A stretch of 64,000 bases of DNA. It comes from Bacteroidales bacterium (lineage in GTDB: Bacteria > Bacteroidota > Bacteroidia > Bacteroidales > WCHB1-69). The position numbers and the translations under genes were made by a program. Each line of letters opens with the position of its first letter. The stretch's first letter is position 1. Of this stretch, positions 16,555 through 24,446 are shown one piece after another. The notes beneath the pieces were generated by a model. That model did no database searches and was not told the DNA's origin. It saw only the letters and a program-made list of their open reading frames with translations. The stretch spans positions 124,001-188,000 of the forward strand of contig JAFZIP010000007.1 of assembly GCA_017554325.1 (NCBI GenBank), in the 5' to 3' direction.

Positions 16555-17751
16555 TTATTTCGTGGCGTCGATGGCCTGTTTGATCAATTGGAACGTTCTC
16601 TCGGGATCGTTGTCCAAGCCCATGGAGAAACGGATGAGACCTTCGCTCATGCCCATCTCCTTCTGGATGTCTTCGGGCACCTCGGAAGAGGTGGATTTGC
16701 CGGAGTTGCTGAACAGCGTCTTGAAATAGCCGAGGCTGACGGCAAGGTAACCCACGCCCAGCTCCTGCATCTTCTCCATGATGGCGCTGGCTCTCTCAGC
16801 CGTGCCCATGTCGATGGAGATCATGCCGCCGAAGCCGTAACCGTCGTTCATCATGGATTTGAATAGCTCGTGGTCAGGGTGCTCAGGAAGGCCGGGATAG
16901 TTGTACTTGATGCCGGTCTCTTTGAAGCGTTTGGCCAGATACATGGCGTTCTCGCTGTGCTTCTTCATGCGGATGTGCAGCGTGTGCAGGTTCTTCTGGA
17001 TGCTGGTGGAACGGAAGGTGTCCAACACCGGACCCAGCAACATGGCCGTACCATCGTTCACATCGATGAGGGAGTTGATGTAATCAGCAGAACCGCAGAT
17101 GGCGCCGGCCACACAGTCGTTCATGCCGTTCACATATTTGGTCATACTGTAAATCACCACATCGGCGCCGAGACGGTAGGGTGAGAAAATCATCGGGGTG
17201 AAGGTGTTGTCAACCAACAGTTTTGCACCACCGGCGTGCGCAATCTTGGAAAGCTCGGGCAGGTTGGCGATACGGAGCAGCGGGTTGTTCATCGTCTCGG
17301 TATAGACCACCTTGGTGTTCGGACGCATGGCTTTCTTCACGGCATCCAAATCCTGCATGTTCACGAAAGTGACATCCACGTTGAACTTCTTGAGGTAGTT
17401 GTTCAAGAAAGCGAATGTACCGCCGTAGGTCGTCATGCTGGAGAGAATGTGGTCACCGGACTTCACTTCGTGCAACAGGGCCACGGTGATGGCGGCCATA
17501 CCGGAACCGGTGGTCCAAGCCAGCTCGGTGCCTTCGATGGCGGCCAGTGACTGTGCCAGCGAGAGAGTGCTGGGGTTCCAGTGGCGGGAGTAGAGGAAAT
17601 AACCCTCGGTTTCGCCGTGGAAGGTGTCGGTCATCGTCTTGGCCTGTTCAAACATAAAGGTTGCGCTATCGCAGATAGCGGGGTTCACGCCACGGTAAGC
17701 GTCTTTTTTGTCCAATTTTTCCAAATTGGTTGCGGGATCGAATTTTTCCAT
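16555..17751 (-). CDS. methionine gamma-lyase-like PLP enzyme (Cys/Met metabolism family)
   Basis: A 398-residue fold-type I PLP enzyme. The PLP lysine is in YSMTKYVNG (Lys205); TGSGMAAI and DNTFTPM are cofactor-pocket motifs. The family includes methionine gamma-lyase, cystathionine gamma-lyase and O-acetylhomoserine sulfhydrylase; the N-terminal YSRHWNPS (residues 54-61) and overall length fit a gamma-lyase, but sequence alone does not fix the substrate. It has its own -7 element and a terminator downstream, so it appears monocistronic. Confidence 0.85.
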   Translation of the reverse strand: MEKFDPATNLEKLDKKDAYRGVNPAICDSATFMFEQAKTMTDTFHGETEGYFLYSRHWNPSTLSLAQSLAAIEGTELAWTTGSGMAAITVALLHEVKSGDHILSSMTTYGGTFAFLNNYLKKFNVDVTFVNMQDLDAVKKAMRPNTKVVYTETMNNPLLRIANLPELSKIAHAGGAKLLVDNTFTPMIFSPYRLGADVVIYSMTKYVNGMNDCVAGAICGSADYINSLIDVNDGTAMLLGPVLDTFRSTSIQKNLHTLHIRMKKHSENAMYLAKRFKETGIKYNYPGLPEHPDHELFKSMMNDGYGFGGMISIDMGTAERASAIMEKMQELGVGYLAVSLGYFKTLFSNSGKSTSSEVPEDIQKEMGMSEGLIRFSMGLDNDPERTFQLIKQAIDATK

Positions 17752-17785
17752 ATTGTTAGTGTTAATTGTTGTAATTTAGAAAGCG

Positions 17786-17793
17786 CAAAAGTA
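17786..17793 (-). promoter_or_regulatory. -7 promoter element before the methionine gamma-lyase-like gene
   Basis: Reads TACTTTTG on the minus strand, 34 bases before the ATG at 17751. Confidence 0.55.
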
Positions 17794-17861
17794 GTAAAAA
17801 AAATCCATCCAAGGATAACTTGTAGTTGAATTGAAAAAACAAAGACAATGCCTCTGATTTG

Positions 17862-19439
17862 TTATTTCTTGTTAATAAACACCTTTTTATTAACTACTCG
17901 TCCGTCTTCGGTCAGACCTTGCAGAATGTAGATGCCTGTGTTTAAATCGTTCAAGTCTGTGCCCTTTACAGGTTGTCCTAAAATATTGAATACACGCAGG
18001 ACCGTTATGACAGCATCATTGGTCCACTCCTCAATACCAGTGTCGTCAGGGTTTGATGCTCCCATCGTGCCATCGGGCAAAATGTTTTGGGCATACAATC
18101 CGCCGTTGGTGCTGTTGACCCAAGCCACGATGTTTTGTCCGAGGTTGAAGCCTGTAGTGTTTCTGCAAACAGTGCGGTCGTATAGGGTTGAATTTAATGT
18201 TTTGGTCCACAGAATATTGCCATTCATATCCATACCTACAGCCTCAACAGTCGAAATGTAGGGGCTGCTTTCGCTGCTTCTCTTATAAATCACAGAAAAA
18301 CCGCTACCGTCCTCAAAAGCATCCACCAAGATGTTGGAATAGTTGACACCTGCATTATCGGCCACTAAAATACCGTCGCCCCAGACTCTTGTGCCAGTCG
18401 AGGTGATACGATTGACATAAACTCTTGATTGGCTTTGTGAGGAAGCATCGGTCTGCTCATAGCCGATGATGAGGTCGTGGCTGACAGGATCAACGGTGCC
18501 GTATGCCTCAACATAGTAATTCGACGGGTCTGTGGAGTGAACGGGAATGCCGTCCTGTCCGGCAATTGTAGATAATCCGTTATTATCGTAGTGGAAAACG
18601 TATGTGTTGAATGCGTTGCCGATGCCCGGATGCCAAATATAGGCATAGCCGCCGTCCAAGCCGTCAGGTATTGCATAGTGGAGATAGGTGACTTGAAAAG
18701 ATTGCGTTGACATCAGTTTCACCGCAGAACCCAATTGTGTGCCATTAGGGGAATATCCGACAACATAAATCTCTTTGTCAGCATACAATCCAACGCCGGA
18801 AGAGACTTTCTCGTATGTGAGAAAAACACTGTTTTCGGTACCAAGGGTAAGCTTTCCGTAACGCACGTTGTAGTTGCCACCGTCAACGGTGATGCAGGGG
18901 TTCAGTGTGCCATTGGCATTGATGTACTGCAAATACAGCCGCTGGTAGTCGAACCCCAAGGCCCATACGCCACCGTCATTGCCGGCAACCAGTTCGGCAC
19001 GTGAAAAGGCATGGTCATTGAAGAGTGCGATGCCTTGCGCTCCCCATGCGTAGGTGCCGTCGGCATTGATTTTAACGGCAACAGTCTGGTCGTTTGCGGT
19101 GGCAAAACAGCTCACCACAGCATTGTCAGAAGTAGCGGTCATGGCAATGCCTTCCGAATAGGAGTAGAAATTCTGGCCAGTGATACGGATGCCATCAGCG
19201 CCCCATTGAGGAGTGCCGTCAAAAGTGAGGCGTTGCAGGGCAGGGCCATAGCCGTTGCTCCCCGACTCGGTCCATTGCACGTAAGTGTCACCTGTTTTTC
19301 CATCGGTCGAAAGATATATTTCGCCAGCATCCGAAGAACAATTCGCGATATGGTTGTTGTTGATTGAGTCATTCGTCCATTGGGCTTGCAGCATAAGCGT
19401 AGTCGCCAAAGCGATGATTAATAAGGAGATTTTTTTCAT
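17862..19439 (-). CDS. T9SS-exported protein with repetitive beta-propeller-like body
   Basis: A 525-residue secreted protein. Signal peptide 1-19 (ends LQAQ). The body has regularly spaced blocks such as GTPQWGADGIRI, GTYAWGAQGIAL, GTRVWGDGILV and GNILWTKTL, the W-G-containing repeats often seen in secreted Bacteroidota proteins and suggesting a beta-propeller. The C-terminal 75 residues (RVFNILGQPVKG...GIYILQGLTEDGRVVNKKVFINKK) are a T9SS sorting domain. No enzymatic motif recognised. It is divergent from the SUMF1-like gene, and an inverted repeat lies between them. Confidence 0.8.
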   Translation of the reverse strand: MKKISLLIIALATTLMLQAQWTNDSINNNHIANCSSDAGEIYLSTDGKTGDTYVQWTESGSNGYGPALQRLTFDGTPQWGADGIRITGQNFYSYSEGIAMTATSDNAVVSCFATANDQTVAVKINADGTYAWGAQGIALFNDHAFSRAELVAGNDGGVWALGFDYQRLYLQYINANGTLNPCITVDGGNYNVRYGKLTLGTENSVFLTYEKVSSGVGLYADKEIYVVGYSPNGTQLGSAVKLMSTQSFQVTYLHYAIPDGLDGGYAYIWHPGIGNAFNTYVFHYDNNGLSTIAGQDGIPVHSTDPSNYYVEAYGTVDPVSHDLIIGYEQTDASSQSQSRVYVNRITSTGTRVWGDGILVADNAGVNYSNILVDAFEDGSGFSVIYKRSSESSPYISTVEAVGMDMNGNILWTKTLNSTLYDRTVCRNTTGFNLGQNIVAWVNSTNGGLYAQNILPDGTMGASNPDDTGIEEWTNDAVITVLRVFNILGQPVKGTDLNDLNTGIYILQGLTEDGRVVNKKVFINKK

Positions 19440-19477
19440 TTTGATTTTGTTTTAGAAAACAATAATAATTACGTTAT

Positions 19478-19500
19478 TATATCATTATCAAAATGATATA
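19478..19500. promoter_or_regulatory. inverted repeat in a divergent promoter region
   Basis: TATATCATT (19478-19486) and AATGATATA (19492-19500) form a perfect 9-bp inverted repeat with a 5-base spacer, between two divergent genes. A -7 element TATTTTTG for the minus-strand gene is at 19508-19515 and TATATTTG for the plus-strand gene at 19539-19546. A regulator binding site is possible but is inference. Confidence 0.5.
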
Positions 19501-19656
19501 ACGAGTGCAAAAATAAAAAAAATCCCTATAAAAAAGTGTATATTTGCCACCGAAAATCTGACAATGAAACAAGAGGTGACGAAATTGCACATCTCTAACC
19601 CTCATATTCACATACCCCGACGGAGCCGGATGGGATATAACGCGGCAACAAATCAG

Positions 19657-20493
19657 ATGAAAAAAATCCTTAAAGTTACGAGCTTAGTGGCTCTTGTGAT
19701 GACGATGGTTCTCGCCTTGCCAGTCCTTGTCCTTGCGCAGCAAGCAGTAGGCCAACAGCAACCCCAGAACTCCCTCACCGTTACTGTGAAAGGAGTGAGC
19801 TTCAAGATGATCCGCGTGGAGGGCGGCACCTTCACCATGGGCTGCACCTCGGAACAGGGGAACGACTGCTACGATGATGAGAAGCCCGCCCACAAGGTGA
19901 CACTCTCCACCTATTACATCGGCGAGACCGAGGTGACTCAAGCGTTGTGGAAGGCAGTGATGGGGAACAATCCGTCTTATTTCAAAGGGGACAACCTGCC
20001 AGTGGAAAAGGTGAGCTGGAACGACTGCCAGGAGTTCATCCGCAAGCTGAACCAGTTGACGGGAAAGACGTTCCGCCTGCCGACGGAGGCGGAATGGGAG
20101 TACGCGGCAAGGGGCGGCAACAAGAGCCGAGGTTACAAGTATTCAGGCGGCAACACCATCGGCGATGTGGCGTGGTACCATGTAAATGCTTACGACAAAG
20201 GCAAGAGCAGCCCGGACGATGGCACGCATGTCGTGAAGACGAAGTCTCCCAACGAGCTGGGTCTGTACGACATGTCGGGCAACGTTTGTGAATGGTGCTC
20301 TGACTGGTACGGAAGCTACAATAGTTCCGCACAAACCAGCCCTAAAGGCCCATCTTCGGGCTCGATCCGTGTGCTTCGCGGTGGCAGTTGGTTCAACAGC
20401 GCCAGGTACTGCCGGGTGTCTAACCGCTTCTACTACGTCCCTGACTTCCGCAGCTACAGCTTCGGCTTCCGCCTTGCCCTAGTTGGTCAATAG
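19657..20493 (+). CDS. SUMF1/formylglycine-generating-enzyme-like protein, secreted
   Basis: A 278-residue protein: signal peptide about 1-28 (MKKILKVTSLVALVMTMV... ending VLAQ), then a SUMF1/EgtB/PvdO-type C-type lectin fold with the usual landmarks EVTQALWKAVMGNNPSYF, FRLPTEAEWEYAARGG, YDMSGNVCEWCSDWYG and RVLRGGSWFNSARYCR. True FGEs activate sulfatases; no sulfatase gene is nearby, and the exported location argues against that role, so function is open. ATG 19657 is chosen since it starts the signal peptide; the frame extends 31 codons upstream. Confidence 0.85.
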   Translation: MKKILKVTSLVALVMTMVLALPVLVLAQQAVGQQQPQNSLTVTVKGVSFKMIRVEGGTFTMGCTSEQGNDCYDDEKPAHKVTLSTYYIGETEVTQALWKAVMGNNPSYFKGDNLPVEKVSWNDCQEFIRKLNQLTGKTFRLPTEAEWEYAARGGNKSRGYKYSGGNTIGDVAWYHVNAYDKGKSSPDDGTHVVKTKSPNELGLYDMSGNVCEWCSDWYGSYNSSAQTSPKGPSSGSIRVLRGGSWFNSARYCRVSNRFYYVPDFRSYSFGFRLALVGQ

Positions 20494-20669
20494 GCTCATC
20501 TGGCACGGCGTTTTGAGCTAGAAAAAGGGTGACTCTATGCGGGATAGGGTCGGTTGTCTCGGAGGTTCCGCTTCGCTCACTACGTTCGCTTGCGGAATGG
20601 TGTGGACGAACCCACAAGAAGGAACGAAAGGACAAGTCAGTCTCGAAGAGACAACACGCACGAAGTGCA

Positions 20670-20836
20670 ATTAACCCCGCACGAGGCCGAAGGCCGCAGT
20701 GCGAGGGCGTGGCAGGTGCGTGAGGCCCCTCGCGGCGCACGTGAAACCAGCATCGAAGGAGTGTGCCTTCCCGCCGCGAAAGCCACACACGGGCAATGAG
20801 AGAAAAAGGACGATTGACAAGAATAAAAGGGACTAT
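20670..20836. repeat. dispersed two-hairpin repeat, copy 1
   Basis: Begins ATTAACCCCGC. Hairpin 1 pairs CCCCGCAC with GTGCGAGG around GGCC-GAA-GGCC; hairpin 2 pairs TCGCGGCG with CGCCGCGA. Ends near AATAAAAGGGACTAT. The same design and much of the same sequence recur at 25900-26065. It abuts the truncated toxin gene. The stretch 20494-20669 holds no gene, only further GC-rich partial palindromes (for example around 20565-20600). Confidence 0.8.
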
Positions 20837-20862
20837 ACCCTTGAATAATGAGCGAACTGTGA

Positions 20863-21045
20863 TTCTATATTGAATCTTTGTATGTTTTAAACTCATTAAA
20901 CTATGAAGTGCTATCTGGTGATAAAGCGGGAATCTCTTCCATTCGAATTGATTTGAAATACCGATTGGAATTCAAGGTTGAGCAGAAAGATGAGCCGATC
21001 ATAACCGTGTGTAATATTTTGGATATAACAAATCATTATAAATAA
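20863..21045 (+). pseudogene. truncated HigB/RelE-type toxin (C-terminal part)
   Basis: An open stretch of 60 codons without a start, reading ...LNYEVLSGDKAGISSIRID, then LKYRLEF, then CNILDITNHYK and stop. The GDKxGxxSIRI...YRLEF and D.tNHY pattern is that of the C-terminal half of HigB toxins. The N-terminal 40-45 residues are missing: an in-frame stop lies at 20860-20862, and the dispersed repeat ends about 25 bases upstream. It is 7 bases before higA in the usual higB-higA order. Toxin activity is unlikely. Confidence 0.8.
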
Positions 21046-21052
21046 TCGAATT

Positions 21053-21397
21053 ATGGGAAACTTGGGATTTTCATATACGGCAATTCATCCGGGAGAGATC
21101 TTAAAAGAGGAGCTTGAATCAAGAGGTATTTCGCAAAAAGAATTTGCGAGTGCCATAGCAATTTCATACACTATGCTAAACGAGATTCTGAATGGGAAGA
21201 GGTCAATAACTACCGATTTTGCAATTCTGGTTGAAGCAGCGTTAGGAACGCCAGCAGAGCATTGGCTGAATATGCAGGCTCGTTATAATCTGCAGATCGC
21301 CAAGACTAAAGAATCAGTCATGTCTAGATTTGAATCCATACGAAGAATATCGCAGTGGTTTACCCCATATCCGGCACCAAATGTTGCAACAGTATAG
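21053..21397 (+). CDS. higA: HigA-type antitoxin (XRE family)
   Basis: A 114-residue HTH protein. The start region AIHPGEILKEELESRGISQKEFA and the recognition part NEILNGKRSITTDFAILVEAAL, then GTPAEHWLNMQARYNLQ, are diagnostic of HigA antitoxins, which bind their own promoter and neutralise HigB. Its toxin gene directly upstream is truncated, so HigA is now an orphan or acts on another partner. The C-terminal tail (FTPYPAPNVATV) may be unusual sequence. Confidence 0.88.
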   Translation: MGNLGFSYTAIHPGEILKEELESRGISQKEFASAIAISYTMLNEILNGKRSITTDFAILVEAALGTPAEHWLNMQARYNLQIAKTKESVMSRFESIRRISQWFTPYPAPNVATV

Positions 21398-21447
21398 GGA
21401 ACCACAAAACGTACTTGGTGGTATCTTCGCCCCATGAATCTCCAATT

Positions 21448-22941
21448 ATGAAAAAGACCACCCTGCTCTTGATCCTCTGCCTTTTGGATGTCACTCTTTT
21501 GGCGCAAATGGCGAATCCCCCCGCGCCTTACGGCCCCGTGCCCACGCCTGCGCAGGTGGAGTGGCAAAAGATGGAGATGAATATGTTCTGCCACTTCGGT
21601 CCCAACACCTTCACCGGCCTCGAATGGGGCGAGGGCACTGAGCCAGAGGATATCTTCAACCCCACCGCCCTTGACTGCAACCAATGGGTGGCGGTGGCAA
21701 AGAAGGCTGGTTTTCAGGGCATCATCCTCACCGCCGAGAACCACGACGGCTTCTGCCTCTGGCCCAATCCGATGAGCACGCATACCGTGCGCGCGAGCGC
21801 GTGGCGCAAAGGCAAAGGCGATGTGCTCAAGGAATTGTCGAAAGCCTGCAAAAAGGGTGGATTGAAGTTCGGCATCTACATTTCGCCGTGGGATAGAAAC
21901 GCACCCACCTACGGCACGCCTGAATACAACAAGGTGTTTCTCGGAACATTACGTAGTGCCCACAAACACTACGGTCCCATCTTTGAGCAATGGTTCGACG
22001 GAGCTAATGGTGAAGGGCCAAATGGCAAACGGCAAGTCTATGATTGGGAAAAGTACAATGCGCAGACGCTCAAACTGCAACCCAATGCGGTAATCTTCAG
22101 CGATGTGGGTCCAGGATGCCGCTGGGTGGGCAATGAGGAAGGCACTTGCGGGCGCACTTGCTGGTCGCGGCTCGATGTGGAAGGCCGTGAGCCGGGCAAC
22201 AATGCTCCCTCACAGGACACGCTCAACGCGGGTAACTACAACGGCGTGTGCTGGATTCCCGCTGAAACAGATGTCTCCATCCGGCCGGGCTGGTTCTGGC
22301 GAGACAGCGAGCACCCGAAGTCCGTGCAAGAGCTACTGAAAATCTACTACAACAGCGTGGGCCGCAACTCCCTGCTGCTACTCAATGTCCCGCCCGACAC
22401 CCGCGGCCTCATCCCCGCCGAGGACTCGCTCCGACTCATGGAATTCAGAGCCGCGCTGGACAGCATTTTCGAGCACGATTTGGCGAAAAAAGCTATAAAA
22501 CTTTGTGTATCAAATTTCCGTGGTATAGGTCTTTATAAGTCTTATAGAGAATGCTACAATAATAGTGCCTTGAGTAGTTTTAGTCCTATTAAATACGATG
22601 CTTCCTGGCTAATTGAAAACGATTATAACACCTATTGGGCCACTGATGACACCGTAACCACTGCGTGGGTGAGATTGGAGTTTAAAAAGCCTCAGACCTT
22701 TAACCGCGTGATGCTGCAAGAATACATTCCGCTTGGGCAGCGGGTGGAGAAATTTCACATCGAAGTTGAAGATGAGAACGGCAACTGGCGCACCATCGCC
22801 TCAGAAACCACCATCGGCTACAAACGCATCGTGCTCACGGAGACGGTTACCACCAAAAAGGTGAGAATTGTCATTGATCAAAGCCGCGCCTGCATCGTGC
22901 TGAATCGGGTGGGACTGTTTATGGATACAATTATGAATTGA
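21448..22941 (+). CDS. alpha-L-fucosidase (GH29) with C-terminal discoidin-like domain
   Basis: Hydrolyses terminal alpha-linked fucose from host or plant glycans. Signal peptide 1-20 (ends LLAQ). The GH29 barrel includes NMFCHFGPNTF, LTAENHDGFCLWP and IFEQWFDGANGEG, where Asp184 is the expected nucleophile. From about residue 355 a F5/8 type C-like (discoidin) domain follows (WLIENDYNTYWATDDT... VRLEFKKPQTFNRVMLQEYI). Length 497. ATG 21448 begins the signal peptide; a degenerate -7 (TATCTTCG, 21423-21430) precedes it. No T9SS tail, so the periplasm is likely. Fits with the nearby sialidase. Confidence 0.92.
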   Translation: MKKTTLLLILCLLDVTLLAQMANPPAPYGPVPTPAQVEWQKMEMNMFCHFGPNTFTGLEWGEGTEPEDIFNPTALDCNQWVAVAKKAGFQGIILTAENHDGFCLWPNPMSTHTVRASAWRKGKGDVLKELSKACKKGGLKFGIYISPWDRNAPTYGTPEYNKVFLGTLRSAHKHYGPIFEQWFDGANGEGPNGKRQVYDWEKYNAQTLKLQPNAVIFSDVGPGCRWVGNEEGTCGRTCWSRLDVEGREPGNNAPSQDTLNAGNYNGVCWIPAETDVSIRPGWFWRDSEHPKSVQELLKIYYNSVGRNSLLLLNVPPDTRGLIPAEDSLRLMEFRAALDSIFEHDLAKKAIKLCVSNFRGIGLYKSYRECYNNSALSSFSPIKYDASWLIENDYNTYWATDDTVTTAWVRLEFKKPQTFNRVMLQEYIPLGQRVEKFHIEVEDENGNWRTIASETTIGYKRIVLTETVTTKKVRIVIDQSRACIVLNRVGLFMDTIMN

Positions 22942-23000
22942 GAATTAAGAATTAAGAATAAAAACGCCCCTGTCCCTCACTTCTAACTTCCATATTACTA

Positions 23001-23037
23001 CCCCGGCCTTCGGCCACCCCTTCTACAATAGAAGGGG
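23001..23037. repeat. intergenic double hairpin
   Basis: GGCC-TTC-GGCC (23005-23015) followed by CCCCTTCT / AGAAGGGG (23017-23024 and 23030-23037). No T-run follows on the plus strand, so a repeat-type element is more likely than a terminator. The region 22942-23068 also begins with a (GAATTAA)-like simple tract. Confidence 0.5.
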
Positions 23038-23068
23038 ATCTATCATTTCCTCAATCTCAACCAACTCC

Positions 23069-23278
23069 TCACACCATACTCTTTACTCCTTTACTCCCAA
23101 CTTCCTCCTTCGTCTCGCCATCCTCACGCTTCTTTTTCGGCAGCCGCCCGGCTTTCTTCAACGCAGTAGATAATATCCATTCAATCTGCCCGTTCGCGCT
23201 GCGGAATTCGTCCGCGGCCCATTTTTCAATGGCCTCGAATATGTCGGAATCGACGCGTAGGGCGAAATTTTTTTTCAT
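23069..23278 (-). CDS. Arc-like ribbon-helix-helix protein
   Basis: A 69-residue protein. MKKNFALRVDSDIFEAIEKWAADEFRSA followed by NGQIEWILSTALKKAG is the beta-strand/helix/helix pattern of Arc-type DNA-binding proteins; the tail is Lys/Glu-rich and disordered. It follows the SPFH gene on the same strand across 69 bases containing a 28-bp palindrome. SPFH proteins and small Arc-like proteins are commonly paired in this phylum, but the reason is not known. DNA target unknown. Confidence 0.75.
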   Translation of the reverse strand: MKKNFALRVDSDIFEAIEKWAADEFRSANGQIEWILSTALKKAGRLPKKKREDGETKEEVGSKGVKSMV

Positions 23279-23295
23279 ATTTTAAAATAATTATT

Positions 23296-23323
23296 GTAGA
23301 GACGGTGCATGCACCGTCTCTAC
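23296..23323. repeat. 28-bp perfect palindrome, dispersed family, copy 2
   Basis: Identical to 7882-7909: half-site GTAGAGACGGTGCA plus its reverse complement. It lies inside the SPFH-RHH gene pair. Confidence 0.9.
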
Positions 23324-23347
23324 GGAAATATTATCATACGACAATGA

Positions 23348-24319
23348 TTATTGATACAACGTTCCCGTATTGATTACCGGTGACGCGGATTCGTCGGCGC
23401 ACAACACGACCAAGAGGTTGGAGACCATGGCGGCCTTGCGTTCCTCGTCCAGTTCCACGATCTTGTCCTCTGACAGTTTCTTCAGGGCTAAATCCACCAT
23501 GCTTACGGCACCTTCCACGATCTTCTCGCGGGCGGAGATGATGGCGTCGGCTTGCTGGCGGCGCAACATCACGCTGGCAATCTCGGCGGCGTAGGCCAGG
23601 TAGTTGATACGGGCTTCCACAACCTCTATGCCGGCAATCTCCAGATGTTTGCGCAATTCGGACTCCAGGCGCTCGTTGATTTCCTCGCCGCCGGAGCGCA
23701 AGGTCACTTCCTCGTCGTTGCGATCCATGTTGTCGTAGGCGTACATGCCCGCCACTTTGCGCAACGCAGCATCGCTCTGCACGCGCACAAACGAGTCGAA
23801 GCTCTTGACGGACTTCATCGAGTTCTCCGTGATGGTGCTCCGTACATCCGAATCCACCTCGAAACATGCCTTATAGGTGTCGTTGATCTTCCATACCAGC
23901 ACTAAGCCGATCATGATGGGGTTGCCGTTCTTGTCGTTCACCTTGATGGGTTCCACGTCCATGTTTTTGGCGCGCAATGAGAGTTTCTCTTTGCTGTAGA
24001 AGGGGTTGACCCAGAAAAAGCCGTTCTGTTTCACCGTGCCGGAGTACTTGCCGAAGAAAGTGAGCACGCGTGATTCGTTGGGTTGCACCACCATGAATCC
24101 GATTAAATCAAGGAGGTAGATGAAAAACATAAACACACCTGTGAGGATGGGCAGCAATATCCATGCGGTGGGCTCGCCCTCGGCATCCAGCATGCAGTCG
24201 AATTTGGCGAAGCTCACGACCAGCCAGATGGAGAATGCCAGCAATGCAAGATTGATGAGAAGGTGCAGGAAACCATTGTTTCCCGAGGTCACGGTTTTGT
24301 TGAATTCCTTGGATTTCAT
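23348..24319 (-). CDS. SPFH domain (stomatin/prohibitin-like) membrane protein
   Basis: A 323-residue protein with two N-terminal membrane segments (about 20-45 and 58-80), then the SPFH/band-7 domain from VQPNESRVLTFFGKYSGT onward, including GFFWVNPFYSKEKLSLR and EVVEARINYLAYAAEIASVMLRRQQADAIISAR, then a coiled-coil helix and a C terminus ending NTGTLYQ. Such proteins form ring-like membrane scaffolds; specific function here unknown. A -7 element is at 24371-24378 (minus). The Arc-like gene follows. Confidence 0.9.
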   Translation of the reverse strand: MKSKEFNKTVTSGNNGFLHLLINLALLAFSIWLVVSFAKFDCMLDAEGEPTAWILLPILTGVFMFFIYLLDLIGFMVVQPNESRVLTFFGKYSGTVKQNGFFWVNPFYSKEKLSLRAKNMDVEPIKVNDKNGNPIMIGLVLVWKINDTYKACFEVDSDVRSTITENSMKSVKSFDSFVRVQSDAALRKVAGMYAYDNMDRNDEEVTLRSGGEEINERLESELRKHLEIAGIEVVEARINYLAYAAEIASVMLRRQQADAIISAREKIVEGAVSMVDLALKKLSEDKIVELDEERKAAMVSNLLVVLCADESASPVINTGTLYQ

Positions 24320-24370
24320 AATGTTATGTGTTTTTGAGGTGATTAAAATAATATCAAAATAATATCACCG

Positions 24371-24378
24371 CAAAAATA
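24371..24378 (-). promoter_or_regulatory. -7 promoter element before the SPFH gene
   Basis: Reads TATTTTTG on the minus strand, 51 bases before the ATG at 24319. Confidence 0.5.
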
Positions 24379-24446
24379 CATTTTTTTTAATACAACGGCA
24401 TTATGGAAAAATTTTTTTTTATGATGTTTGTTTTTAGTTCATTATG

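Noticed and set aside
20529..20799. Open frames over the two-hairpin repeat at 20.6 kb
   Set aside because: The region is repeat DNA with strong secondary structure; frames are not shared with the homologous copy at 25.9 kb.
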